Below, in pieces: positions 1 through 10,206 of a stretch of 37,121 nucleotides of DNA; the first letter of the stretch is position 1; each line of letters begins with the position of its first letter. This DNA is from Prochlorococcus marinus str. MIT 9302. GTDB lineage: Bacteria; Cyanobacteriota; Cyanobacteriia; PCC-6307; Cyanobiaceae. The notes beneath the pieces were generated by a model, which ran no database searches, was not told the origin of the DNA, and was given only the letters and a program-made list of their open reading frames with translations. Made by a program: the position numbers and the translations under genes. The DNA is taken from NCBI RefSeq assembly GCF_000759975.1, contig NZ_JNAM01000004.1:1-37121 (forward strand), written 5' to 3'.

Positions 1-2
1 CC

Positions 3-275
3 AATAGACCAGGTGCTCCAAATAGACCTGGCATGCCAAATAGGCCTGGATTAAGAAACAAACCAACAGATCAAGGCAGGCCTGGTTCATTTAATAGACA
101 AGTCAATCCAAATAGACCAGGTGCTCCAAATAGACCTGGTATGCCAAATAGGCCTGGATTAAGAAACAAACCAACAGATCAAGGCAGGCCTGGTTCATTT
201 AATAGACAAGGCAATCCAAATAGACCAGGTGCGTCCAATAGACCAGGCATGCCAAATAGACCTGGTTCAAGATTT
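3..275 (+). repeat. 108-bp in-frame tandem repeat in the infB N-terminal linker
   Basis: The string beginning AATAGACCAGGTG recurs at 3, 111 and 219, an exact 108-bp period (36 codons). Each unit encodes short NRPG(A/M/L) motifs followed by [16 protein letters not shown]. The first two units are nearly identical. The third decays after [17 protein letters not shown]. The array continues off the left edge, so copy number is unknown. Confidence 0.93.
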
Positions 276-2597
276 AATGGTCAAAAGTCTACTGGGATTA
301 GAAAACCAGTATCACCTAATGAACTTTTGCAACTTCAAAAAAATAAACCTGAAAAAGATAAAGAAGTTACAAAAAATAACGAAAAACAAAATATTGAGTC
401 GCCTAAACAAAAGGCAAAAGCTCCTGCTAGTCGTCCAAATGCAGCTCCGAATTCTAAAAAACCACCTCATAGAGCATTTTCAAATAGTTCAAAAAAACCA
501 GGACGGACAGATTGGGATGATAGTGCAAAACTAGAAGCATTAAGAAATAAGAATCCCCAGAAACAAAGACAGAAAGTTCATATTATCGGAGATAATGATG
601 ATTCATTGACATCTGAAACAAGTGGATATTCAGGCGAGAAAATTTCAATATTATCAGCTAGTTTGGCTCGTCCAAAGAAAGAAAAATCTGAAGAATCTAA
701 ATCTCAAAAATCTGTAAAACAATTCAAGAAAAAGAAAAAAGAGACTACAAGGCAAAGGCAGAAAAGAAGAGCAATGGAATTAAAGGCTGCCAAAGAGGCC
801 AAACAAGTAAGACCTGAAATGATCATAGTTCCCGAAGATAATTTAACAGTTCAAGAATTAGCTGATAAATTAAGTCTTGAAAGTTCTGAAATAATCAAAT
901 CTCTTTTCTTCAAAGGAATAACAGCAACTGTAACTCAATCACTTGATTTAGCAACTATCGAAACAGTTGCAGAAGAATTTGGGGTACCTGTTTTGCAAGA
1001 TGATATCCAAGAGGCTGCAGAGAAAACTGTAGATATGATTGAATCGGATGATTTTGATAGTCTAATAAAAAGACCGCCTGTTATTACAGTAATGGGCCAT
1101 GTAGATCATGGAAAAACAAGTCTTTTGGATTCCATCAGAGAATCAAGAGTAGCTTCTGGAGAAGCAGGTGGGATCACTCAACATATAGGCGCCTATCAAG
1201 TTGAATTTAAACATGAATCTAAAAAGAAAAAATTGACTTTTCTTGATACTCCTGGTCATGAAGCCTTTACAGCAATGAGAGCAAGGGGTACAAAAGTAAC
1301 TGATGTAGCAGTACTTGTCGTAGCAGCAGATGATGGGTGTAGACCACAAACACTTGAGGCTATTAGTCATGCAAGAGCTGCAAAAGTGCCAATTGTTGTT
1401 GCAATAAATAAAATTGATAAAGAAGGGGCATCTCCAGACAGAGTCAAACAGGAACTATCAGAAAAAAATTTAATTGCTGAAGATTGGGGAGGAGATACAG
1501 TAATGGTTCCAGTAAGTGCAATAAAAAAACAAAATATTGATAAATTGCTCGAAATGATTTTATTAGTTTCAGAAGTAGAAGATTTACAAGCCAACCCTGA
1601 CAGATCGGCTAAAGGTACCGTTATTGAAGCCCACCTAGACAAAGCCAAAGGGCCAGTAGCTACTTTGTTAGTCCAAAATGGGACCTTAAGATCTGGGGAT
1701 GTTTTGGCCGCAGGTTCAGCCCTTGGAAAAATTAGAGCAATGGTTGATGAACATGGTAATAGAATCAAAGAAGCAGGACCATCATTCCCAGTGGAAGCAT
1801 TAGGTTTCAGTGAAGTCCCAACAGCAGGAGATGAATTTGAAGTATACTCCGATGAGAAAACCGCTAGAGCTATTGTCGGAGATAGAGCCACAGATGCTAG
1901 AGCCACAAAATTAGCTCAGCAAATGGCCTCTAGAAGAGTTAGCTTATCATCCTTATCAACTCAAGCAAATGATGGTGAATTAAAAGAGTTAAACTTAATT
2001 CTCAAAGCTGATGTTCAAGGTAGTGTTGAAGCGATATTGGGATCACTAGAACAATTACCCAAAAATGAAGTTCAAGTCAGAGTTCTACTTTCTGCTCCGG
2101 GAGAAATAACTGAGACAGATATAGATCTCGCCGCTGCATCAGGCTCAGTAATCATTGGGTTTAACACCTCATTAGCATCTGGAGCAAAGAGAGCAGCTGA
2201 TGCCAATGATGTTGACATAAGAGAATATGAAGTAATCTATAAACTCCTAGAAGACATTCAGTTGGCTATGGAAGGTCTACTTGAACCTGATCTTGTCGAA
2301 GAATCATTAGGTAAAGCAGAAGTTCGTGCAACTTTTGCAGTTGGCAAAGGAGCTATCGCAGGCTGTTATGTACAAACTGGTAAATTACAACGGAATTGTT
2401 CTCTAAGAGTTATTAGATCAGATAAAGTTATTTTTGAGGGTGATTTAGACTCACTAAAAAGATCTAAAGATGATGTAAAAGAAGTAAATACAGGATTTGA
2501 ATGTGGAGTTGGTTGCGATAAATTCTCTTCTTGGAATGAAGGTGACATAATCGAAGGATTCAAATTTGTAACTAAAAAGAGGACATTAACGAAATAA
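3..2597 (+). CDS. infB: Translation initiation factor IF-2, 5'-truncated by the window edge
   Basis: IF-2 is the GTPase that places initiator tRNA on the small ribosomal subunit. The frame is open from base 3, so the true start lies to the left; the Met at 33 is inside a repeat. Order of parts: a Pro/Asn/Arg/Gly-rich tandem-repeat region (to about base 280), a charged Lys/Glu linker, the IF-2 N-domain (around 820-1020), then the G domain with GHVDHGKT near 1095, DTPGHEA near 1246 and NKID near 1408, followed by domains II-IV to the C-terminus. At least 864 residues are visible, in line with the long IF-2 of cyanobacteria. It faces the minus-strand DUF3493 gene, 16 bp away. The visible body is intact; only the start is missing. 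Identification is firm. Confidence 0.97.
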   Translation, partial: NRPGAPNRPGMPNRPGLRNKPTDQGRPGSFNRQVNPNRPGAPNRPGMPNRPGLRNKPTDQGRPGSFNRQGNPNRPGASNRPGMPNRPGSRFNGQKSTGIRKPVSPNELLQLQKNKPEKDKEVTKNNEKQNIESPKQKAKAPASRPNAAPNSKKPPHRAFSNSSKKPGRTDWDDSAKLEALRNKNPQKQRQKVHIIGDNDDSLTSETSGYSGEKISILSASLARPKKEKSEESKSQKSVKQFKKKKKETTRQRQKRRAMELKAAKEAKQVRPEMIIVPEDNLTVQELADKLSLESSEIIKSLFFKGITATVTQSLDLATIETVAEEFGVPVLQDDIQEAAEKTVDMIESDDFDSLIKRPPVITVMGHVDHGKTSLLDSIRESRVASGEAGGITQHIGAYQVEFKHESKKKKLTFLDTPGHEAFTAMRARGTKVTDVAVLVVAADDGCRPQTLEAISHARAAKVPIVVAINKIDKEGASPDRVKQELSEKNLIAEDWGGDTVMVPVSAIKKQNIDKLLEMILLVSEVEDLQANPDRSAKGTVIEAHLDKAKGPVATLLVQNGTLRSGDVLAAGSALGKIRAMVDEHGNRIKEAGPSFPVEALGFSEVPTAGDEFEVYSDEKTARAIVGDRATDARATKLAQQMASRRVSLSSLSTQANDGELKELNLILKADVQGSVEAILGSLEQLPKNEVQVRVLLSAPGEITETDIDLAAASGSVIIGFNTSLASGAKRAADANDVDIREYEVIYKLLEDIQLAMEGLLEPDLVEESLGKAEVRATFAVGKGAIAGCYVQTGKLQRNCSLRVIRSDKVIFEGDLDSLKRSKDDVKEVNTGFECGVGCDKFSSWNEGDIIEGFKFVTKKRTLTK

Positions 2598-2613
2598 ATA
2601 AGTATTTAACTTG

Positions 2614-2850
2614 TTAATCTTTATTCCTATCAAAAAATAATAAAGTAGGGAACAGAATACAAGCACCCAATTGTATAAGAAGATTATTTTGCTGTAAATC
2701 ACTTCCACTTGCAATTTTGGAAAGCATAATTAGAAGACCCAAAAATGCAGATCCACTAAAAGCTATCCACAATATTCTCCTTAATCCCTTGAAAGGAGTC
2801 TGGGTTTCTTTTAATAATCTTTTTTTTAATTCAGGATCTATTTTTGACAT
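2614..2850 (-). CDS. DUF3493 family small membrane protein
   Basis: This is a 78-residue protein with a charged N-terminus (MSKIDPELKKRLLKE) and two hydrophobic segments (about residues 27-45 and 56-72). The TPFKGLRR motif ahead of the first segment and the short DRNKD tail match the DUF3493 family found in cyanobacteria and plastid-bearing eukaryotes, where relatives have been linked to photosystem II assembly. Function here is not established. It converges on infB and lies between infB and tRNA-Thr. Assignment is by remembered family pattern only. Confidence 0.75.
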   Translation of the reverse strand: MSKIDPELKKRLLKETQTPFKGLRRILWIAFSGSAFLGLLIMLSKIASGSDLQQNNLLIQLGACILFPTLLFFDRNKD

Positions 2851-2905
2851 AAATTCTTAAAATTATAAACTTAAGTCTATATGAAAAGATTAATATTTTA
2901 ATTTT

Positions 2906-2976
2906 GCCGATATAGCTCAGCGGTAGAGCAACTGTCTCGTAAACAGTAGGTCATTGGTTCAATTCCAATTATCGGC
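2906..2976 (+). tRNA. tRNA-Thr (anticodon CGU)
   Basis: A full cloverleaf can be folded by eye. The acceptor stem is GCCGATA with TATCGGC, the D arm GCTC/GAGC, and the anticodon stem ACTGT/ACAGT with loop CTCGTAA (anticodon CGT, reading ACG). The T arm is ATTGG-TTCAATT-CCAAT and the discriminator is A. CCA is not encoded. G1-C72 and C2-G71 fit threonine identity. Confidence 0.95.
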
Positions 2977-3113
2977 ATTTCAAAAGAAAATTAAAAACTA
3001 TATTTATCCTTATAAAAAGGAATATGAAAAAATACTTGAAAATAATTGAAATTAATATTAAGAAGGTAAATAGTCCATATATACTATATTGTCGTTAACA
3101 AACTTTTAAAGTA

Positions 3114-4205
3114 ATGAATTCTGTTAATAGTTGGAATTTAACTAACAATAAACTTCATCAATTATTCAAAGATAATAACGAATTTATATCAATTAAAGTC
3201 CGGGGTAATACTTGGGAGCCAATTACAAGATGGCTAAGATTTGATTCAAGAATATTTAGAGAAACTACTAGCAAAGCACGAATAAATTTATACGATATTG
3301 AATCTCTTGCTGAAATTTATAACTATAGATCAGTTAGGTGGAAAGCAAAAAAATTAACTCCTTTACCAACTAAGGTAATTCCACAATCTCTAAAAAATAT
3401 TTTTCGCAAAATACCAATCATAAAACAACTTGCCTACGAACTCGAAATAGTTTTTTATAAATATAGTGAAAATATTTCCGAACATTTAATATCAATTGTA
3501 ATTCCTGCAAGAAATGAAGCTGGTAATAAAGAACTTTTAATTAATGCTTTAAATAAATTCAAAAATATACCCAATAAATTAGAAATTATATTTGTTGAAG
3601 GTAATAGCAATGATAATACATATGAAATTTTGAAAGAGTTAAAAGAAAATTTCTCCAATTTCTTCAAGATATCTCTTTTAAAACAAACTTCTAAAGGGAA
3701 GAAAAATGCAGTTGTAGAGGGATTTAATCTTTCTTCAGGTGAGACCCTTGCCATAATTGACAGTGATTTTACTGTAGATATTGATGACAGTATTGCAGCA
3801 ATTATGGAGGCAACCAAAAATAAAAATATTCTAATTAATTGCGCCCGCACAACTTTTCCAATGGAAAAAGATGCGATGAGATGGGCAAATTATATAGGAA
3901 ATAGACTCTTTGCAGTATTTCTATCAATTCTCATAAATAAGCCTGTATCAGATTCACTTTGTGGAACAAAAGTTTTTTCACGAAAATTCTTTAAACTCAT
4001 GAAACAAAATGGAAGTTGGGATTCAAAGTCTGACCCATTTGGAGACTTTACAATAATATTTGAAGCTGCAAACAACAATATTAAAATACTAAATTATCCA
4101 GTTAGATATTATGCTAGAAAATCTGGAGCACCAAATATATCTAGATGGATAGATGGATTAAAACTTCTCAAAGTATGCTGGATTTATATGATTTCTGATA
4201 TTTGA
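3114..4205 (+). CDS. Family-2 glycosyltransferase with an N-terminal methyltransferase-like remnant
   Basis: This 363-residue protein has a GT-A family-2 domain from about residue 126 (SIVIPARNEAG), with the metal/nucleotide-sugar DSD motif at 216-218 and the late SLCGTKVF and GDF motifs typical of DPM1-like enzymes. It probably moves a sugar from a nucleotide or polyprenyl carrier. There are no C-terminal transmembrane helices. Residues 1-115 are not GT2: NTWEPITRWLRF, then DIESLAEIYNYRSV and the IP..LKNIFRKIPIIKQL stretch resemble the C-terminal part of methyltransferase domains that are fused to GT2 in other bacteria. The glycine-rich SAM site is absent. It sits between tRNA-Thr and a radical SAM gene on the same strand. 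Acceptor and donor are unknown. Confidence 0.8.
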   Translation: MNSVNSWNLTNNKLHQLFKDNNEFISIKVRGNTWEPITRWLRFDSRIFRETTSKARINLYDIESLAEIYNYRSVRWKAKKLTPLPTKVIPQSLKNIFRKIPIIKQLAYELEIVFYKYSENISEHLISIVIPARNEAGNKELLINALNKFKNIPNKLEIIFVEGNSNDNTYEILKELKENFSNFFKISLLKQTSKGKKNAVVEGFNLSSGETLAIIDSDFTVDIDDSIAAIMEATKNKNILINCARTTFPMEKDAMRWANYIGNRLFAVFLSILINKPVSDSLCGTKVFSRKFFKLMKQNGSWDSKSDPFGDFTIIFEAANNNIKILNYPVRYYARKSGAPNISRWIDGLKLLKVCWIYMISDI

Positions 4206-4279
4206 ATTTAATTAAATTTTCGTTAGTATTTTCCAGGAATTTTTAATTTTTCCAAATTAGTAATAAAATAGTTAGATTC

Positions 4280-4300
4280 TTAATGAAAAAGATTCATTAA
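4280..4300. other. 8-bp inverted repeat just before the radical SAM gene
   Basis: TTAATGAA and TTCATTAA form a perfect 8-bp inverted repeat around a 5-nt loop (AAAGA). It ends 10 nt before the ATG at 4311. No T-tract follows, so it is not a standard terminator. It could affect initiation or bind a dimeric protein, but such repeats arise by chance in A+T-rich DNA. Confidence 0.35.
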
Positions 4301-4310
4301 ATTTCATGAC

Positions 4311-5918
4311 ATGAATTTTAATTTGAAGTTCAAAAAATTAAATAAAAAAAATAACCACAGAAAGCAATATGGAAAAATCCTAACTGTAAGACTGCCATGT
4401 AATCCGATATTTCCAATAGGACCTATTTATTTAGCAGACCATATTCATAAATGTTTTCCAAGTATAGAGCAGCAATTTATTGATCTAGCAATAATTCCAT
4501 CAAATAAAGTTTCCAAATATTTAGCTAGAAAAATTGATCAATTTAGACCTCATATAATCATTTTTTCATGGAGAGATATACAAATTTATGCACCTGTTGA
4601 TGGCAGAAGTGGAAATCCCCTACAAAACTCTTTTGAGGTTTTCTACTCAAAAAATATCCTTAAAAAAATTAGAGGTTCTTGGGGCGGATTAAAATTAATT
4701 GCATCTCATTATGGAGAAATATATAGAAATACTTCTTTATTAAAGATGGGACTAAAAAGAGCACAAAAATACAACAAAGATGTAAAAGTAATTTTAGGAG
4801 GTGGAGCTGTTAGTGTCTTCTATGAACAATTAGGAAATCTACTTCCAAAAGGAACTGTTATTTCTGTTGGAGAGGGAGAAAATCTCATTGAGAAAATTAT
4901 TAGGGGAGATTCTATAGAGGAAGAAAGATGTTACTTTGCTGGACAAAAACCGCGGAATAAATTAATACATGAACAACCTACAGGCACTGTTAAAACTGCC
5001 TGCAACTATAAATACATTAAATCAATATGGCCTGAATTCAATTGGTATATAGAAGGTGGAGATTACTATGTAGGGGTGCAAACAAAAAGAGGTTGTCCTC
5101 ATAATTGCTGTTTCTGTGTTTATACAGTTGTGGAGGGAAAGAAGGTTCGAGTTAATCCTGTTAACGAAGTAATCAAAGAAATGAAGCAATTATATGATCT
5201 TGGAGTAAGGGGATTTTGGTTCACAGATGCACAGTTTATTCCATCCAAAAAACATATTGAAGATGCAAAAAAACTTTTGCAAGCTGTTAAGGATCAAGGC
5301 TGGGAAGATATTAATTGGGCTGCATACATTAGAGCAGATAATATTGATGCTGAGCTAGCTCAGCTTATGGTTGATACTGGTATGAGCTATTTTGAAATAG
5401 GTATCACCTCAGGATCTCAAGAACTTGTTAGAAAAATGAGATTAGCATATGACCTTGAAACGGTATTAAATAATTGCAGAATGCTAGTCCAATCAGGTTT
5501 CAAGAACCATGTTTCAGTCAATTATTCATTTAATGTTTTTGATGAAACGCCAAACACCATAAGACAAACAATTGCTTACCATCGAGAATTAGAAAATATT
5601 TTTGGTAAAGGCTTAGTTGATCCAGCTATATTCTTTATAGGTTTGCAACCTCACACTCTTCTTGAGAAGTACGCCTTAGATCATAAAATTTTGAAGCCTA
5701 ATTATAATCCAATGAGCATGATGCCCTGGACAGCGAGAAAACTTCTTTGGAATCCAGGCTCACTAGGAAAAAAACTTGGTCAGGTTTGCTTAGAAGCTTT
5801 TGATAATCAAGAAGATGAATTTGGTAAAACAGTTATCAACATTCTTGAGAGAGAATATGGTAAGTCTTCCTTAAAAGTCCGTCCATTATCAGAAAGGAAA
5901 TTAGCTCATTCTAAATAA
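4311..5918 (+). CDS. B12-binding-type radical SAM enzyme, substrate unknown
   Basis: This 535-residue protein carries the radical SAM cluster motif C262-x3-C266-x2-C269 (RGCPHNCCFC), followed by GVRGFWFTDAQF and the ITSGSQELVRKM segment expected in the TIM barrel. The N-terminal half has the Rossmann-like layout of B12-binding radical SAM proteins (NPIFPIGPIYLADHI at 31-45, HIIIFSW at 81-87, VILGGGAVSVF and VGEGE at 160-190), but no DxHxxG base-off cobalamin motif is visible. The family includes methyl and ring-forming enzymes of pigment, lipid and antibiotic pathways. The gene follows the glycosyltransferase on the same strand after 105 bp, so they may share a glycan or lipid pathway; that is inference. 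Confidence 0.85.
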   Translation: MNFNLKFKKLNKKNNHRKQYGKILTVRLPCNPIFPIGPIYLADHIHKCFPSIEQQFIDLAIIPSNKVSKYLARKIDQFRPHIIIFSWRDIQIYAPVDGRSGNPLQNSFEVFYSKNILKKIRGSWGGLKLIASHYGEIYRNTSLLKMGLKRAQKYNKDVKVILGGGAVSVFYEQLGNLLPKGTVISVGEGENLIEKIIRGDSIEEERCYFAGQKPRNKLIHEQPTGTVKTACNYKYIKSIWPEFNWYIEGGDYYVGVQTKRGCPHNCCFCVYTVVEGKKVRVNPVNEVIKEMKQLYDLGVRGFWFTDAQFIPSKKHIEDAKKLLQAVKDQGWEDINWAAYIRADNIDAELAQLMVDTGMSYFEIGITSGSQELVRKMRLAYDLETVLNNCRMLVQSGFKNHVSVNYSFNVFDETPNTIRQTIAYHRELENIFGKGLVDPAIFFIGLQPHTLLEKYALDHKILKPNYNPMSMMPWTARKLLWNPGSLGKKLGQVCLEAFDNQEDEFGKTVINILEREYGKSSLKVRPLSERKLAHSK

Positions 5919-5933
5919 TAAATTCAAACGTTA

Positions 5934-6251
5934 TTAATCCTCTTTCTCAATTGAACTAGAAATTCCTTTTGATTTTAAAGATTCTGAATAGAATTCTGCT
6001 GGCTCCAAATCACACACAATTACCAAACCTACACCCGTATTGTGTGCCTCTAGCATTATGGCGATAGCATCTTGTTCGCTTAATTGCGGAACAACTTCTC
6101 GTAGTGAAATAGTGACATACTCCATAGAATTAACTGGGTCATTATGAAGTAAAACCTTATATTTTGGAGATTTATTTTTTACTTCAGCAGGTTTCTTTTC
6201 AATCACTGCTGAATTATTACTTACACTTTGTTCTAACTTTATAGATAGCAT
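5934..6251 (-). CDS. clpS: ClpS adaptor of the Clp protease
   Basis: ClpS binds N-degron substrates and delivers them to the ClpC/ClpP protease. This 105-residue protein has a flexible N-terminal extension (about 1-30), then YKVLLHNDPVNSMEYV and IMLEAHNTGVGLVIVCDLEPAEFY, the conserved core containing the N-degron pocket. The usual HND-D/Y reads HNDPVNS here, as in the cyanobacterial ClpS group. It lies 32 bp downstream of dapL on the same strand and is probably co-transcribed with it. Confidence 0.92.
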   Translation of the reverse strand: MLSIKLEQSVSNNSAVIEKKPAEVKNKSPKYKVLLHNDPVNSMEYVTISLREVVPQLSEQDAIAIMLEAHNTGVGLVIVCDLEPAEFYSESLKSKGISSSIEKED

Positions 6252-6283
6252 TTAATTTTTTAGAATCTAAATATTACTAATAA

Positions 6284-7510
6284 TTATATATTAATTATTC
6301 TTTCCATTGCATCAATGACGTTTGATCGTGAGTTAAATGCTGACAAACGAAAATAACCCTCTCCTGACAATCCAAATCCGCTCCCAGGTGTGCCCACGAC
6401 ACTAACTTTTTGGAGAAGGAAATCAAAAAAGTCCCAAGATGTCATTTGATCAGGGACTTTAATCCAAATATAAGGAGCATTGTCCCCACCATAAACTTTA
6501 TATCCTGCAGTCTGAAGTTTATTTTTCATGATTTTTGCATTTTCCATATAAAAATCAATTAAACCTCTCACCTCTTTCTTCCCTTCAAGGGAATAAACAG
6601 CCTCTGCTCCTCTCTGAACCACATAATTTACTCCATTGAACTTTGTAGATTGTCGTCTATTCCAAAGAGGCCATAAGTCTATTTCCTCATTTGTTGAGCT
6701 CAAACCTTTGAGATTTTTTGGAATTACTGTAAAAGCACATCTAACTCCAGTGAATCCTGCATTCTTTGAAAAAGATCTAAATTCAATAGCACAATCCTTT
6801 GCACCATCAATCTCATATATTGAATGGGGAATATCATTATCTTGAATAAATGCTTCATAAGCTGCATCAAAAAGTATTAAAGATTTGTTTTGAAGAGCAT
6901 AGTCAACCCACTTTTTCAATTCTTCTTTAGTAATCGTTGCTCCAGTTGGATTATTTGGAAAACAAAGATATAAAATATCAACTTTTTTTTCAGGTAGTTC
7001 AGGCAGAAAGTTATTTCCCTCGTTCATTGAAAGATATGTCAATCCTTGATAAGTACCATTTTCAAGAGCATCTCCAGTTCTGCCCGTCATAACGTTACTA
7101 TCTACATAAACAGGGTAAACAGGATCTGTTACAGCAATTGAATTATCTTTGCCAAGAATATCTAAAATATTGCTACTGTCGCATTTAGAACCATCTGACA
7201 CAAAGATTTCTTCAGGTAATATTTGACAGCCTCTCGAAATAAAATCATGTTCAGATATTTTTTCTCTAAGCCAAGAATAACCTTGTTCTGGTCCATAACC
7301 TCTAAAACCTTCTGCTTTTCCCATATCATCTAAAGCTTTACCCATAGCCTCTATGCATGCTCTAGGTAATGGTTCCGTGACATCTCCTATGCCAAGCTTA
7401 ATAATTTCAGCACTCTTATTTGATTGAGAATATATTTTCACCCTTTTAGCAATTTCCGGGAATAAATAACCTGCTTTGAGTTTTAAATAGTTTTCGTTTA
7501 CTTGAACCAC
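6284..7510 (-). CDS. dapL: LL-diaminopimelate aminotransferase
   Basis: DapL converts tetrahydrodipicolinate directly to LL-diaminopimelate using glutamate and pyridoxal phosphate. This is the cyanobacterial and plant route to lysine and peptidoglycan diaminopimelate. The 408 residues match the family length. Visible motifs are GDVTEPLP near 42-49, FPNNPTGA near 184-191, and the PLP-binding [12 protein letters not shown] with Lys249. The start (ATG at 7510) gives the standard N-terminus [17 protein letters not shown]. It is divergent from rne across a 301-bp gap and leads clpS. Confidence 0.95.
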   Translation of the reverse strand: MVQVNENYLKLKAGYLFPEIAKRVKIYSQSNKSAEIIKLGIGDVTEPLPRACIEAMGKALDDMGKAEGFRGYGPEQGYSWLREKISEHDFISRGCQILPEEIFVSDGSKCDSSNILDILGKDNSIAVTDPVYPVYVDSNVMTGRTGDALENGTYQGLTYLSMNEGNNFLPELPEKKVDILYLCFPNNPTGATITKEELKKWVDYALQNKSLILFDAAYEAFIQDNDIPHSIYEIDGAKDCAIEFRSFSKNAGFTGVRCAFTVIPKNLKGLSSTNEEIDLWPLWNRRQSTKFNGVNYVVQRGAEAVYSLEGKKEVRGLIDFYMENAKIMKNKLQTAGYKVYGGDNAPYIWIKVPDQMTSWDFFDFLLQKVSVVGTPGSGFGLSGEGYFRLSAFNSRSNVIDAMERIINI

Positions 7511-7811
7511 TTTAGATAAAAAATTTCACCAATATTAGAATAATGGATCAACGTGCTTTAGTGGTGATTAGATGTTAATATTATTTTAGTTATGATAACT
7601 TCAAGAGATAATCATAGCTATCAATTCAATTTCAATATAGTTTGAAAATCGTTTAAAGCTTTATAAATAGCAGAATTCAATCACTATTAACTTTATTAAT
7701 TTTAAAAAGTACATAATACTAGCTATAAAAAAAATTGCTTTCTTAAAAGAAAAAAATCTAATTCTTTACTTTAGATGATTTTCAAAATCCAAACCATTCA
7801 GAATCAAATAT
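7511..7811. promoter_or_regulatory. Divergent dapL/rne intergenic region and rne leader
   Basis: These 301 bp are A+T-rich and hold no credible gene. The region must carry the promoters of dapL and rne. No confident -35/-10 pair could be chosen among many A/T boxes; TATAAA at 7662-7667 is one candidate for rne. A short palindrome, TTTCTTAAAAGAAA, lies at 7739-7752 in the rne leader. RNase E genes in other bacteria are autoregulated through their 5' leaders, so this leader may be a target; that is inference. Confidence 0.5.
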
Positions 7812-9632
7812 ATGTCTCAGCAAATTATCATCGCTGAGCAGGCTCGTATTGCAGCACTACTCACAGATGATCGAGTTGATGAATTAATCGTCGCACAAGG
7901 TCAATATCAAATTGGCGATATTTTTTTAGGAACAGTTGAAAATGTTCTCCCTGGAATTGATGCCGCTTTCATAAATATTGGTGAAAGTGATAAAAATGGA
8001 TTTATCCATGTTTCAGATCTAGGTCCATTAAGACTCAAAAAAGGTACATTTGGAATAACTGAATTACTAGAACCAAAACAAAAAGTTCTAGTACAGGTAA
8101 TAAAGGAACCCACAGGATCTAAAGGACCTAGACTAAGCGGGAGTATTTCAATTCCTGGAAAATACATGATATTACAGCCATATGGCCAAGGAGTAAATAT
8201 TTCCAGAAAAATAAATACAGAAACAGAACGAAGCCGTTTAAAAGCTCTTGGGGTTTTAATCAAACCACCTAGCACAGGTTTACTATTTAGAACAGAGGCT
8301 GAAAAGATAAAAGAAGAACTGCTAATTGATGATTTAGAAAATTTAATTCAACAATGGGAAACTGTATTAAAAGTTTCTGAGGCTTCTAATCCACCAAATT
8401 TAGTAAAAAGAGATGATGATTTCTCTCTTAAGATCTTAAGAGATCAAATCAAATCATCAACTAAAAGCATAATTATCGATAGTAAATTTTCAGTTGAAAG
8501 GGCAAAAGATTTTTTAATAAATTATGAATCTAATATAGATATTGAGTTTCACGATAACAATTTAAACAAGAATATTTTAGAGAAATACAAAATTAAGAAA
8601 ACAATTGAAACAGCTCTTCAGCCTAGAGTAGATCTTCCTTCTGGGGGTTATATAATTATTGAACCAACTGAAGCTTTAACAGTAATTGATGTAAACTCTG
8701 GATCATTTACAAGATCCGCCAACTCAAGACAAACCGTTTTGTGGACTAATTGTGAAGCAGCAGTTGAAATCTCACGACAAATGAAATTAAGAAACATTGG
8801 TGGGGTTATTATAGTAGATTTTATTGATATGGAATCAAGAAGAGATCAATTCCAGTTACTTGAACATTTCACTTCAGCAATAAAAGATGATTCTGCTAGG
8901 CCTCAAATAGCTCAGCTTACTGAATTAGGTTTAGTTGAGTTAACCAGAAAAAGGCAAGGTCAAAATATATATGAATTATTCGGTAAAAAATGTTCTACAT
9001 GCAATGGTACAGGACATGTAGAAAATATATTAAATGACGAAAACCCTAACCTAAAAATTAAAAATCTTGAAGAAAAATCTAATAAATCAAACAGTATAAA
9101 AGCTTCGGATATAGATACTTCTCAATCAACCGATAAGGAGGAAAAAATAATTGACAAGGAATTACTCAACCACCAGAACCTAGGTAAGGAGAATTTTTCT
9201 AATAAAAAAGAAAATGATAATGATGATTTGAACAAATTAAATTCAAAAGAAAAAAATATAATAACTGTCGATCTTACTAATGAAGAAAAAATAGTTTTCA
9301 GTCAATTAGGTATTAATCCACTAATAAAGTTAGGAAAAGAATATCTTACCAATAATAATTTTGTTCGTTTAAAAGACAATAGTAAGGAACAAGAAAAAAC
9401 TTTAAATAACAAAAAAACAAAAGCAAAGCAAATTAAAAAAATCTCAACAATAAAAGAAGAAATTATTGACATTAAAATTGAAACAAATTCAAATTCCAAA
9501 GATAAATCAACAAAAAAAACTAATGAGAACAATGAAGTTGTATTTAAAGATAATAATGATGAAATTGAACTTACAAATGAAATAAATAATGCGAGAAAAA
9601 AAAGAAGAAGATCTTCAGCAAGTATTGAATAA
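7812..9632 (+). CDS. rne: Ribonuclease E/G with PNPase-binding C-terminal tail
   Basis: This is the endonuclease of mRNA decay and RNA processing. The 606-residue protein has an S1 domain (about 35-115), the DNase-I-like catalytic core with Asp293 (VIDVNSGSF) and Asp336 (IIVDFIDME), and the zinc-link cysteines C394 and C397 ([11 protein letters not shown]). Residues from about 405 form a Lys/Asn/Glu-rich disordered tail. The end, [11 protein letters not shown], fits the Arg-rich cyanobacterial nonapeptide known to bind polynucleotide phosphorylase. The gene overlaps the start of rnhB. ATG at 7812 gives the typical [10 protein letters not shown] start. Confidence 0.96.
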   Translation: MSQQIIIAEQARIAALLTDDRVDELIVAQGQYQIGDIFLGTVENVLPGIDAAFINIGESDKNGFIHVSDLGPLRLKKGTFGITELLEPKQKVLVQVIKEPTGSKGPRLSGSISIPGKYMILQPYGQGVNISRKINTETERSRLKALGVLIKPPSTGLLFRTEAEKIKEELLIDDLENLIQQWETVLKVSEASNPPNLVKRDDDFSLKILRDQIKSSTKSIIIDSKFSVERAKDFLINYESNIDIEFHDNNLNKNILEKYKIKKTIETALQPRVDLPSGGYIIIEPTEALTVIDVNSGSFTRSANSRQTVLWTNCEAAVEISRQMKLRNIGGVIIVDFIDMESRRDQFQLLEHFTSAIKDDSARPQIAQLTELGLVELTRKRQGQNIYELFGKKCSTCNGTGHVENILNDENPNLKIKNLEEKSNKSNSIKASDIDTSQSTDKEEKIIDKELLNHQNLGKENFSNKKENDNDDLNKLNSKEKNIITVDLTNEEKIVFSQLGINPLIKLGKEYLTNNNFVRLKDNSKEQEKTLNNKKTKAKQIKKISTIKEEIIDIKIETNSNSKDKSTKKTNENNEVVFKDNNDEIELTNEINNARKKRRRSSASIE

Positions 9633-10206
9633 ATTATCCGAAGTTGGAATAGATGAAGTTGGAAGGGGAGCAGTTTTTGGTCCAGTTTTCTCTGCAGTTG
9701 TAGTGTTAACTGAAAAAAATAAATTTATCTTGAGACAATTTGGAGTAAGGGATAGTAAAAAATTAACTCCCAAAAAAAGAAAATTACTTTTGCCAAGAAT
9801 TTTATTACTTTCTTCAGATTATGGGATTGGGCAATCCTCCGTAAGAGAAATAGATAAGCTTGGAATCAGAGTTGCAACAGAACTTTCAATGATAAGAGCT
9901 TTAAAAAAATTAAAAGAAAAACCATCTGAACTAATAATTGATGGCCCTTTATTATTAAGGCCATGGCAAGGAACTCAGAAAAACATAATATCCGGAGACT
10001 CGAAATTTACAGCAATAGCTTCAGCAAGCATAGTTGCAAAAGTATCTCGCGACAATCTAATGGAAAGGTTAGAAAAAAAATACTCAGGATATTTAATTTC
10101 TAAAAATAAAGGTTATGGTACTAGAGAGCATTTTTCAATTATCAAAAAAAATGGAATCACTAATCTTCATAGGAAAAGTTTTTTAAGCAAATCAGATCTT
10201 ATTTGA
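9589..10206 (+). CDS. rnhB: Ribonuclease HII
   Basis: RNase HII cuts RNA, including single ribonucleotides, from RNA-DNA hybrids. Visible are [14 protein letters not shown] (catalytic Asp-Glu, near 20-33), [17 protein letters not shown], then [14 protein letters not shown] and the NKGYGTREH motif. The 205-residue length is normal. ATG at 9589 overlaps the last 44 bp of rne in another frame; a TTG at 9625 would remove 12 residues and still precede the catalytic motif, so the exact start is uncertain. It runs 15 bp into the convergent DUF1997 gene. Confidence 0.94.
   Translation: MREKKEEDLQQVLNKLSEVGIDEVGRGAVFGPVFSAVVVLTEKNKFILRQFGVRDSKKLTPKKRKLLLPRILLLSSDYGIGQSSVREIDKLGIRVATELSMIRALKKLKEKPSELIIDGPLLLRPWQGTQKNIISGDSKFTAIASASIVAKVSRDNLMERLEKKYSGYLISKNKGYGTREHFSIIKKNGITNLHRKSFLSKSDLI

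Noticed and set aside
1367-1906. 179-residue open frame on the minus strand inside infB
   Set aside because: It lies wholly antisense to the conserved IF-2 G domain and domain II, and its low-complexity Ser/Ala/Leu content is a codon-bias shadow.
2906-5918. tRNA-targeted genomic island carrying the glycosyltransferase and radical SAM genes
   Set aside because: No integrase and no repeat of the tRNA 3' end was found downstream.
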